Source: Chromobotia macracanthus (taxonomy: Eukaryota > Chordata > Actinopteri > Cypriniformes > Botiidae). Taken from it: a stretch of 64,000 bases of DNA. The notes below the pieces were generated by a model, which saw only the letters and a list, made by a program, of their open reading frames with translations, ran no database searches and was not told the origin of the DNA. The position numbers and the translations under genes are program-made. The stretch covers positions 1,104,001 through 1,168,000 of the forward strand of contig JAZGTH010000005.1 in assembly GCA_036877525.1 (NCBI GenBank). The letters are read 5' to 3'. The stretch's first letter is position 1, and each line of letters begins with the position of its first letter. Below are positions 43,026 through 54,000 of the stretch, piece by piece.

Positions 43026-44616
43026 TACAACCCCAAATCAGAAAAAGTTGGGACAGTATGGAAAACACAAATAAAAAAAGAAAGTAGTGATTTCTGAATT
43101 TACTTTGACTTGTATTTCATTGCAGACAATACAACAGCACATTATTTAATGTGTTCCTCATGATTTTTATTGTTTTTTCTTCAAAAAAACAAAATTCCTA
43201 TTTTGGTTCTTGCAACACATTTCAAAATAAGTTGAAACAGGAGCAATTTAGGGCTAGTAATCAGGTAAATTGGTTAAATGATGTGATTTGAAACAGGTGA
43301 CGTCAACAGGTGATTGTAATTATGATTTGGTACAAAAGCAGCATCCAAGAAAGGTCTAGTCCTTTAAGAGCAAAGATGGGCAGAGGATCGCCAGTTTGCC
43401 AACAAATACGTGAGAAAATTATTGAAATGTTTAAAAACAATGTTCCTCAAAGAAAGATAGGAAGACATTTGCTTATTTCACCTTCAACAGTGCATAATAT
43501 AATTAAAAGATTCAAGGAATGTGGAGGAATTTCAGTGCATAAAGGACAAGGGCGCAAGCCTAAGCTGAACAACCGTGCTCTCCGATCCCTCAGGCGGCAC
43601 TGCATCAAGAATCGTCATTCATCTATAAGCAATATCACCACATGGGCTCAGGACTACTTTGGCAAACCTTTGTCAAGTACCACAATACGTAGTTACATCC
43701 ACAAATACCAGTTAAAACTGAACTGTGCCGAAAGGAAGCCCTATGTTAAGTGTCCAGAAGCGCCGTCGACTTCTCTGGGCTCGGAGGCATCTGGGATGGA
43801 CTATCACACAGTGGAAACGTGTACTGTGGTCAGATGAATCAGTATTTCAGATATTTTTGGGAGAAATGGATGCCGTGTGCTCCGGACCAAAGAAGAAAAG
43901 GATCATCCAGAATGTTACCAGCAACAAGTCCAAAAGCCAGGGTCTGTCATGGTATGGGGTTGTGTCAGTGCCCTTGGTAAAGGTAACTTGCACTTCTGTG
44001 ATGGCACCATTAATGTTGAAAAGTCCATAGAGATTTTGGAGCACAATATGCTGCCTTCAAGAAGACATCTTTTCCAGGGACTTCCATGCATATTTCAACA
44101 AGATAATGCAAAACCACATTCTGCACACATTACAAAGTCCTGGCTGCGGAGGAAGAGGATACAGGTACTTGACTGGCCTGCCTGCAGTCCCGACCTGTCT
44201 CCAATAGAGAATGTGTGGCGCATTTTGAAGCGCAAAATGCAACAACGAAGACCCCGTACTGTTGCCCACCTTAAGACTTGTTTGCAGCAAGAATGGGACA
44301 AAATTACACCTGAAACACTTCTTCACTTGGTGTCTTCAGTCCCTAAACGTCTTTTAAGTGTTGTGAAAAGGAATGGCAACATTACAAAGTGGTAAATGCT
44401 TTACTGTTCCAACTTTTTTTGAAATGTTGCAAGAACCAAAATAGGAATTTTGTTTTTTTGAAGAAAAAACAATAAAAATCATGAGGAACACATTAAATAA
44501 TGTGCTGTTGTATTGTCTGCAATGAAATACAAGTCAACGTAAATCTAGAAATCACTACTTTCTTTTTTTATTTGTGTTTTCCATACTGTCCCAACTTTTT
44601 CTGATTTGGGGTTGTA
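43026..44616 (+). mobile_element. Tc1-like DNA transposon with long terminal inverted repeats
   Basis: The element 43028-44614 (1587 bp) begins CAACCCCAAATCAGAAAAAG and ends in its inverse (ctttttctgatttggggttg), with TA duplicated at both ends (43026-43027 and 44615-44616). The inverted repeats are about 210 bp long (to about 43240 and from about 44400) and only slightly diverged, including aaaagttgggacagtatgg, 'aaagtagtgatttctgaatttactttgacttgtatttc' and 'aacacattaaataatgtgctgttg' in pieces. A single transposase gene fills the interior on the plus strand, but it is frameshifted. Structure and target are typical of the Tc1/mariner superfamily. Confidence 0.93.
43376..44395 (+). pseudogene. 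Tc1-like transposase, frameshifted
   Basis: The protein starts MGRGSPVCQQIREKI at 43376. The N-terminal bipartite HTH region contains 'NNVPQRKIGRHLLISPSTVHNI', a GRKPKLNNRALRSL linker and 'SSTTIRSYIHKYQ' (43376 to about 43750). The DD34E catalytic core has LWSDESVFQ (about 43825-43850, first D), IFQQDNAKPHSA (about 44090-44125, second D) and PACSPDLSPIENVW (about 44180-44220, E). The frame shifts near 43755 and shifts back to the original frame near 43870, so the middle 115 bp is in another frame and the copy cannot make a normal protein. It ends NGNITKW at 44395, about 340 codons in all, the usual Tc1 length. Confidence 0.9.
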
Positions 44617-46780
44617 CTTTCTATTACTTTCAAAGAGTTCTGGGTCTCATGGTGGCCACTTCCATGGTGATACCCTTGGGGCTTCTGCACATGATATTAT
44701 GTGCAGAACACATGATATTGATATTATGATACGTGATTATACGTGTTGTAAATTATGTGACATCTGTGACGTGTGACACTAGCAGATGGTTGGTTATGCC
44801 AGTCTGTCTGCTTCCTGACCTGGGCTCCAGTTAGTCAAGTATTATTAGTATTAATAACAAGACTATGTTCCAAATATCTAGATAAATAAGCAGCACCAGC
44901 TCTAGAGGGATGGAAGCCATCTCTTTTCAACAGGTCAAGTCTACCCCAAACCCCAACCCCAACTATGAAACCTATATTATTCTAAATTATTAACCTATAT
45001 TATTAAATATTATTATATATAGTGAACAAACTTAGAGGTATATAACAAATGATAGAGTATACTGTCTGATTTCTCTTCCATGCCACCACAGAAAACTTGA
45101 GCAGGCTTTAATGTAACAGTTGTATTTTATATAAACCTGCAAAGAAAAAGAAAATTAAGTTATAAATTAACACACACCTTTTAATTTCCAGTCAAAGAAT
45201 GTGGCTGGAGGTATGAAATCCCAAACCTGCTAAAAGTTTTATTTCCACACACACATATATTTATGTATGTATGTCAACAATATTTTATTTCCACATTTAC
45301 ATTTCAGTGTCCATATGGCAATGAGGAATGCATGTTTTACTTCAGACAATCCAATAGCAATCCAACACAGAGTGGTGGTGTAGGTACGGGCAAAGCTCTG
45401 AGGCCACAGTAATGTGCTTTGACAAATGGCATGCAAGAGATGACTGTGGCTGTGTTTCAGAGTAGTTTACGTAAAATGGGGAATGAATTGTTGGTGGGAA
45501 ATATGGCCAAAAACACGGTTTATATGTTATCTAATGTCATGTTACACCGTTACACATATATGATGACTATGCATACCCCTTCTTTGTCCAGGACATGGCC
45601 TTTAAAACATCCATTCAGGATATTCGAATGTCTTGCACACTTGAACAGAAACTGCATCTTCAACAGATCTGGTAACAGACACTGCAACACTGAAGCATGA
45701 GCATGTGAAACAAGAAGGTTCTTAAACTCTCATATCTTCTTAACACAAACACCACAGGTGTTTAAATCCATTCGTCCTAACACAAACACAACAGCTACTT
45801 TACATCTCTCTCTTCTTCCTAAAACAAACACCACAGGTGTTTTAACTCTCTCTTCTTCACATGACATTCACATGTAAGAGACAACTTACATCCTACAACA
45901 TTACTCAAACTAATGTTAATTTTATGACATTTCACATTAGTGTTTGTCTGTACCTCCATGTAATGACATGCAGAAGTTGAGAAGAGGTTGACCTACCACG
46001 TGCTGCTCCACATCTGAACACACTCCTGCCCCCAACCTGCACCTTAGTGGGCTTGGATAGAATTCTTTAGTCCAGGGCCTCAATCGTCCATGGGAAGGTG
46101 ACAGAGAACATCACATTTGATAGCCATGTTTGACTTATTATATGATACGCATGATCAGCAACAATCTCGCACAAACAATTGTCCCTAAATAGTTGCAAAT
46201 AGTCATTATTTATTAATTGTCATTATCACTCTCATGTTGTTCAAAATTGACAAGATTCTTTGTTCCAGGAGAGACTCTGAATAATATACTAGTTGCTCTT
46301 CTCTGTGCAATTACAATGAACAAGCAATAACTATAGTGCCCTATGACTTGGGCACTATTTTCTAGGGCTTTTAAAATAGAGCTTCCCTCTATCTTCCCTT
46401 GGTTACTTGCATAACTGAGATGCTCCCTTTCTGAGACATTGTGTCCTATACCAAGCACCACAGGAGCTGAACTGTGTTAAGAGATAAAGCAGAGCAGACA
46501 CGGACAAGCTGCCATGTGCCTCGTCACAAGTGCTAGGCTATGATGCAACCTTCCAGCTTGTGTGTAAGGCACCTCCCTCGCCTTGATGGGAGTAGGCACT
46601 TACCAATGCAGCTAAGCAAAAAGCTGGGACAGTGTCCTCTCTTCTGTTGATGAGCGGAAAACTACAGAGACCAAATCCTACTGGTAACAGGTAGATTCAA
46701 CATTTGTGGTAGATTCAACATTTGGGCACACCACAAGGTAATACACATATGGAAATGACTGGGAAGGTCCCTATCCTTTA
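44617..46780. other. Gene-free stretch
   Basis: No exon is recognised on either strand. 45715-45850 contains three spaced 'aacacaaacaccacaggtgttt' or similar units, a small degenerate tandem repeat. 46213-46461 is a minus-strand open frame without recognised motifs. The remainder is AT-rich. Confidence 0.5.
45725..45850 (+). repeat. Short degenerate tandem repeat with CACAGGTGTTT units
   Basis: 'ttctta.cacaaacaccacaggtgttta' near 45736-45764, 'taacacaaacacaacagctact' near 45778-45799 and 'cctaaaacaaacaccacaggtgtttt' near 45817-45842 are diverged copies of one unit about 40 bp long, each followed by ctctctcttctt-like sequence. Confidence 0.55.
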
Positions 46781-46789
46781 AGAGGGTGC

Positions 46790-47483
46790 CTAGCCACAGC
46801 AGTGAGGTAGAGGTAATCTACCGAGGGGAAGAAACAGGTCTTTTTTTGGTCTTTTGGCCTGCACAAGTCTTTCAAGTGCCAGCTTTCTTTGCTCAGCAAT
46901 GTGTCTTTTTCTTGCAATATTTTCTTTTCTGATGTTAAACAAAGCAAATCTACATGAGCGTGTTGTTTTGGCAGTGTGGTCAGAAAATGTCAGTTGGTCA
47001 TCAAAAAGTACACCAAGGTTTCTGTCTGTCCTTGTTGGTGTTGGAGTCGTGGAGCCAAGCTGGACAGTGAAATTGTGTAAGGGAGTCAGTTTACATGGAA
47101 AGACAAGGAGTTCAGTCTTGGCTAGGTTGAGTTGTAGGTGGTGTTTTGTGATCCAGGTTGAGATGCCTTCCAGATAGGCGGATATGCATGCCGTTACTGT
47201 GTGGTCATCAGGGTGGAAGTGATGGTGTGAGTGAGCTTGATATGGCCTGTATGAGATGGGAGGGGATTGGGTCAAGTGGGCGGGTAGTGGGGTGAAAGGA
47301 TAGAAGTTTGGACACCTCTGCTTCATTGAGCTTGGAAAAAGAGGTGAGTAGGGTTTTGAGTGTGTGTGGGTCAGGTGTTGAAGTTGGTAGTGGTGTGAAC
47401 TGGCTACTTATGGATGCTAAAATTATCTCAAATGACCAAATTGTGGCCAAAAGTGCACAATGTGGGCCTGGCTTAAGCATCAC
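46790..47483 (-). pseudogene. LINE reverse transcriptase fragment
   Basis: On the minus strand 47483-47208 carries 'FSKLNEAEVSKLLSF' and PLDPIPSHLIQAISSSLTP, the segment before the fingers domain of an L2-type LINE ORF2. 47180-46925 carries 'TWITKHHLQLNLAKTELLVFP', 'DRNLGVLFDDQLTFSDHTAKT' and SCRFALFNIRK, the segment after the YADD motif. The catalytic core between them is deleted at about 47200. After FNIRK the frame continues into an unrelated basic stretch (RKRHIAEQRKLALERLVQAK), ending at 46790. Confidence 0.7.
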
Positions 47484-47534
47484 TTATTAGTTTTATTAAT
47501 ATACTTCTTTTTGTAAACAATAAAAATAGCAATA

Positions 47535-47633
47535 ATTTAATGTATTTATCTATTCATTTATGTTAAGCTGCTTTGAAACAACTTAATGTTGTAAAAAGCA
47601 CTATATAAATAAATTTAAATTGAATTATAACCT
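47535..47633 (+). repeat. 3' tail of a LINE/SINE family, further copy
   Basis: It reads ttaagctgctttgaaacaac, 'ttgtaaaaagcactatataaataaattt' and 'aaattgaatt', the same tail as at 22980 and 42720-42785. Confidence 0.65.
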
Positions 47634-48013
47634 AATGTAATATTATTGTATGTAGATGATATGTAAAAAGTTTATTTTTACATTGTGGATATGGATTTTT
47701 GGTCATCATTTTAGCTTTCCTTATGCTGCAGGTCAAAACAGTTCGTCACACAAAACAAATATCGAGGCACTGGCAGCCAGTCTACTTTGCTATCACAGTT
47801 TCTGTTCATTATTTTGATATTATCTTAAATTATCTACATTATCTTATATTATCTACAAACATAAACCATATAAACGCCTGACATGCGTGAGTTTTCACAA
47901 TTGTTTAGTATTTTTTCCACATATTTTATGTAAAGTGATGTGGTATTTTAAACAGGCAGTGTCAGGGGCAGCGCTGTAATGTGTCCTCGCTGTAGCGTTC
48001 TTAGAGGAGGGAA

Positions 48014-51000
48014 ATGAGCGGATTAATGTTTACTCCGAGTTCAGGCCGTAAATGTCTGAGAGATTTCACCAAACTAATCCGCTGTTATCTGTCTTCTGAG
48101 AGTCGCACGCCTTCAATGGTAAGACATGTTCATTTCTTTAAGATGTGAGAAAGGACTCCGCGCGGTCTGTCGGATGACGTCGTAGACCAGTAAAGCCTCT
48201 AGATGTGCGGGGCACCTGCAGCCCCGCTGAAGTTTCTCGTCTTTGAGGAAAAGCTGTTTGTTATGTGCAAGAGTTCCTACTAGTGCTGCTGTAAGATTAA
48301 CTGTGGTTTTATGTCTGCTGAAACCAAGCACTTGCTCCGGATCAAAACAAATCATTTATAAAGATTGGAAGCTTCGCAAAGCAGCGACGAGAACGTCCCG
48401 GTCAGCCGGTCGGTGTCACGCGATAAAGTCTGTCAGGCGACCGGCGGGAAAACAACAATAATCCGTAACAAACTGATCTCGAGTGTCATCTAGTGGGCGT
48501 TTCAGGACTCACAAAATCTAACACAGAGACTGGTGTACAGTTTAAACAGTAACTTTACACTGATCCTGTTGTTCTTAAAAGTTGTTTTTCGACGGGCTTT
48601 AAATTGTATGAAAAACAATCATTATACATTATTCAACTTTTGTATTCATTCGTCTCTTTGAAAATGTTCTTAATGTGTTCTTTCCCAGAAATTGATTCTC
48701 AAAAATAAATGTAGGTCATTATGAACATAGACGCGTATCTGCTTTGAATCAAAATAATTCAGATGGCTATGTGTGTAGTTTGTATTTATGTAGCTGAATG
48801 AATACAAGATGTTATTTTGAAGCTCAATGGGTTTGTTAACGTGAAACTTTTATAACCCTGTTCATCCAACAGATGGCGCAAAGAGACCCATTAAGACTGA
48901 TCCATACCGCCTGTTCAGCTATAATATTGTGGTTGCGCAAACCACCTTGACAGCACCTGTTAATTTGTTGTTTTGCATGACCCATAATGTTTTTCTCTGG
49001 TGATTGATTTCAATTTGATTATAAGTTTACTTTATGACTGTTTCTGCCTTTAACTAAATATCAAGCCTTTGGTTTTCTTTATTACGAAATGATTTACTTT
49101 CTGTATTAAGATTTAAATATTTTTTGTAAATACAGTCAGTATTAAAGGTTTTAATAATATTAATTGAAGAGGGTAAAATTAAAATGAATTAAAGACTCAA
49201 TGTTTGGGAGAACAACAATAATGATTTCTTGTTAACAGAACATTGATACAGTGTTTTAATACTAACAATATGGTGGTATTAATGTATGACATGTTATACA
49301 AACTTAGAATTCCATTTTCCATTTGTTTTATCAGTTTATTGATTCAAGTAGGTATCTCCTGCAGGCGCAGCAGCCCCACTGAAGCACTGCTTGCTTCTAA
49401 ACGACTGAGCACAAGCAGCACAGATGCACACAGGATGGAATGAAACAGAATGTATAGTGTCCAGACATGACAGACCAAAAACAATAAATAAAATATATAC
49501 CTGCAAACAGTGATGACAGGCGCAAGCACCACAACATCATTGCCACCTGGTGCTTCTCAGAAAATGATGCATAGTTGTCACATGCATTTTAATTCCTAAA
49601 ATAATTGAAGACTGTTTTAAAGTCTAAGATTTGTGACAAACTTCCTGCTGCCAGTTGATGGCGCTGTAACTGTGACTTACAGTAGTCATATCAATGTCAT
49701 CAGCCCACCACAATAAACATTTACCAAATTTGGTGTAAATCGCTCAATGCACGCTGTAGATATTAGAGACTTCCTGTTTCCTATTTTTCACTATAATTTT
49801 ACCGCTTTACCATGGCAACACCATTTGAGATATCAAAAATCCCTTCGCAGTTTTGAATGTTCTTGGCATGATGCTGTTTGGTGACAATCACATGAAATCC
49901 CTAGGAGGAGTATTTAAAAGTTCACAACATGCGCTGTTCAGAAAATTTAAAATGGCCGACTTCCTGTTGGGCAGGGCTAATGAGTGTCAGTGTGAAAGTT
50001 GTTCAGGTTGACATGACCAATAAATGTACCACGTTTAATATATGTGCATGCATGTCTGTTTGATATATGACCCATCATTTTGTGCCCTGTACCAGCGGGC
50101 CCTACTAAGCCCCCATCCAGGTGCCAACCTTTGCCTGAGGTGTATGCCAAATTTTAGGACTTTTTGAGCATTTTAAGGGACACAAAGGCCCTGAAACCCT
50201 TGAAAAAAATCTTAATGAAAACAATAGGGCCCTTCGCACTTTCGCTTCAGTCCTAATAAAAAAACAAAATGCGTAAATTGTTGGGAAATAATATCTTCCC
50301 TGCGCAGATGGACAGACTTAGGTTGAATACTGCATAATTAAATTTATTCTATGAACAAATTTTTATATTACACATACTATACAACTAATGTCATTTGAAC
50401 ATTTCTTATAATGGCAAAGGAAGATGGCTCCCCCAGCTGGGGGCTTTAAGACATTGCAACGTGATGCTCTTGAATGCTGCTTTGAAACAATATGGTGAAA
50501 AGAACAATAATAAAAAAAATGCCTTGACAATCTAATTTTCAAAATGCATATCATGGACATATCATCTGATTAATTTGTTTACTTTGAATTGACAGCATCC
50601 TTCTGATTACCCTCAAAAGTGTTATACCCAATAGCTAACAAGTACTTAAATTCTTTTTACAATATGAATAAGATTTTTGTATCGAAATATCCAAAAACCA
50701 CTTGTATGGTGTTGTGCATTTTGTTCAGTTGTGTATATGAATTACAACTGCATTTGTAGAAAAGTATTTGTAAATTCAGAGAAATTTGAAATTTTAATTA
50801 GTGCACCATCACAGGTCACATGTCGCCTGTCAGTGACATAATATGGACGTTTCAGTTCAGACTGCAGTAGAAACCACACATGGACAAATGCGGAAGTAGT
50901 GATTGTACCTCACGCCACTTTGCTGTTGTTTCGTTCAGTCACTATGGACCATAATTATTCATTACTTTTTATAGCAGGTTCCATGTATTATGTGTGTGTA

Positions 51001-54000
51001 ATGCTAATGTAACTATACAGTTAAGATTGCACTTATTAATTAACACTGTTTGTCAAGTCTGGTGAACAAGTTTATGGCAGTGTAATTATGTGTTACACAC
51101 AGAAATAATAAGCCCTTTTTGCGAATACTGTGAGTACGTTAAAATGTACTTTTAGTATAATTGTTTTCATCACGTATTACTGCTGTGTTAACCCACCAAT
51201 TCATGCGATATACAAAGTCACATATCAGTACTTTAGCATTAAACTTTACGTTCCTTGCGGCTAATTCAATTAGAATAACATAAAATAATGTGATCAAACA
51301 TACCGGTAATAAAAATTTCATTCTGCTCCTCATCCGTGAACATGATTTTTAATTTCCTGTGATTGATTTCTATCATCCCTGTGTGGTGAAGATGATATCT
51401 ATACACGCTCAGTCACAGCGTCATCAAGCTTTGCCTTTATTATTGTTTTATTAAAAGGAGCCTACAGCAGCAAAAATTACACATTTTTTCGTTAAACAAT
51501 TTGTGGTATTGGCTGCATTTGTCAAAGTCTGAACTAGTCAACCCTGTGTGAAATGTTGAACTATCTTTGCGTATGAGGAAACTTACAAAACGTTTTTGTA
51601 ATTAATGGTAAATATAAGTTTATCGGTAACTAATATATGGCCACAAGCTAGCTCCTACTGTGTGATGCCTTGATTTAAGCTACATCTATAACCCTGTAAC
51701 TAAATGTACAATAATAATAGAATTAATGAAAATTATTTAAACTATGGCAGAAGTTTGAAGAGAAATTTTTTTTTTTAAAAATGATTTTTTTTTAAAAAAA
51801 GATTTTTTTAATTTATTTTAAGACTTAGGTTGATTTATTTTGATAGGTTTATTTGATTTATTTTACTTAAAAAACATTGACTTTATTGTTCTGTAAACTG
51901 TATTTAGATTGTCCTTTAATTTTAAAACAGTCTTATCAAATATGTTTAATGTTTATGAATGTTTTATTGAACTCCTAATGTTAACAATCAACATGTCTAG
52001 TGCTGTTCAAGCATGGCTTTGCATGCATCTGTCTAAATGATTTGATTTTACCTTTTTTAGTGACAGTGTATCTGGTGTTTCTGTAGCTTAGTTCATAGAG
52101 CATTGTGTTAGCAGCGCAAAGTTGTGGATTTGATTCCCAGGGAGCACATGTACTGATAAAATATATAACTTGACCAATGTTACAAAATGTGTATGCCCAA
52201 TGTTACAAAATGTAAATGTACTGTACATCACTGATAGCATGAAGCCTTATAGTTTCAAAAATGTTTAGTAGTTTGACATTAAACTATTAACTATTAAGAT
52301 GAAGCAAGCAATCTTCACATGTCTCCAGGCTTCAGACTGGCTGCCTCCAGTCGAGAGAGAGCAGTTCCTGATGGAGCTGAAGGCCACAGGCTGGGTGGAG
52401 GTGGAGGATCGAGATGCTCTTTACAAGGAGCTGCACTTCAAGACCTTTAATCAGGTTTGCAAAACAATCTTTTTCTTATGGTTTAAAGCCAAAATGCCGT
52501 CCATTGCTATGATCTGTGATGAGTTCTTCAAATTTATTCACTACTTTCAGTCTCTATATGTCCCTGCACTCATTTCTGCAAAAAACAAAGACTGCAGCAT
52601 ATCTTCTTACATCACTTGTTGTTTTAAAGTCACTGTGCTTTCTTGTTTCTGCTGCTTTTACAAAACATTCTTCTTACAGGCCCTGAATTTGTTACTTCTT
52701 AGGCCTGATATGGTCAAACTGTCTTTTAAGGAGAGATATGACTTCTCCGGTGCCACTGCATTCCAGTGTTTTTCACTTTATTACTTGCAGATGTAAGCTA
52801 ACCCACATTTTTTGGAAAAACTTTTCTTAAACTCTTGATGAGGAGATTGTATAGTTCTGTTTATATGTCCAAAACAGCAATCAGTAGATCCTGTGAAAGT
52901 TAATCTAAGTTACAATTTTTCAGACAAATTGAACAACATGAAATAATATGTGTGTTTTTGTGGAGTGCTAAGCTGAAGTTGGGCCTTAACAGAGACAAGC
53001 CTCCGTGTTTGAAGACCTAGGCTACACTTCGCCTGCCCCTCTTTCTCTCTTTAGCCCCCCCACCACCCAGACTCCTGATTCATGTCACTTTACATTACCC
53101 TGAGTGAGAGCAGAGCCATTCTTGGCAGCAATTAAAGTTTTGATCAAAATGATTTCTTTCACAAACAATCAAATTGGTTAAAATGTTTCATCTGCCTCAG
53201 AAAACCACTAACTATCCAGTCAGTCTGTATGGTCCTCTTTTGTGCTGGCTTTGGTTCACTTTGTTTGCCTTTCTGTGTAATTCTGAGCTCATAGTTTTCC
53301 ATTTGCACATCTTGCTAATTTTCGTTCTCTCTCTCGAGCCTGTTGTTTATTTTCTTTTGGCCCCATGTCCTGCATGTCCTGGCTTTACTCTGGACTTCAG
53401 ATATAGCACATATGATGGAAACAGACATGTACAATAATGCCCATCTAGGATCTGTAATGCAGCATTTTAGTGTTGCTATTAATATTTTTAATATTGTAAA
53501 GGTAAAGTGTGTAATTTGATCAGGAGCATCAGTCTGTTTTTTGTCTGGGTCTGACCATTAAACAAACCATTAACCAAAGTCAAAGTTTTGACTTTGGGTT
53601 AAAACTTCCTGTTTGTCTTAACAATGACAGGGAGAGTTTGAAAGTTGTTATTCCTGCAAGTCTTTTTGATGCCGCTAATAAAAAGAAAAGTAATTGAATC
53701 ATGTTGATGGTCAAAGTAAACTTCAGAAAGGTGGTATTATTGTATTATTATTCTATTACTATTATTATATTGTTGTTGGGTTGTATTTATTTAGTATTCA
53801 GGAGTAACTGTTGTGTATTTATGTGAGACAGTGTATGTTGTAGGATACAAGACAATTTTCTGAAGGTCTGACAATAAAGTGACATTTAATAATTACAAAC
53901 TTCACCTTTAAATCTCTTAATAAGCCAGCGAACCATATGTTGACATTTCTCTGTGGTACAGCAGTGAATTATATTTTTAAGCAAAGCAGAAACAGCTAAA

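Noticed and set aside
49330..49443. A possible extra pcbd2 exon (after ctcctgcag, with a frame SSPTEALLASKRLSTSSTDAH)
   Set aside because: In the phase required by exon 1 it stops after five codons, and exons 1-4 already join in phase to a full-length PCBD2.
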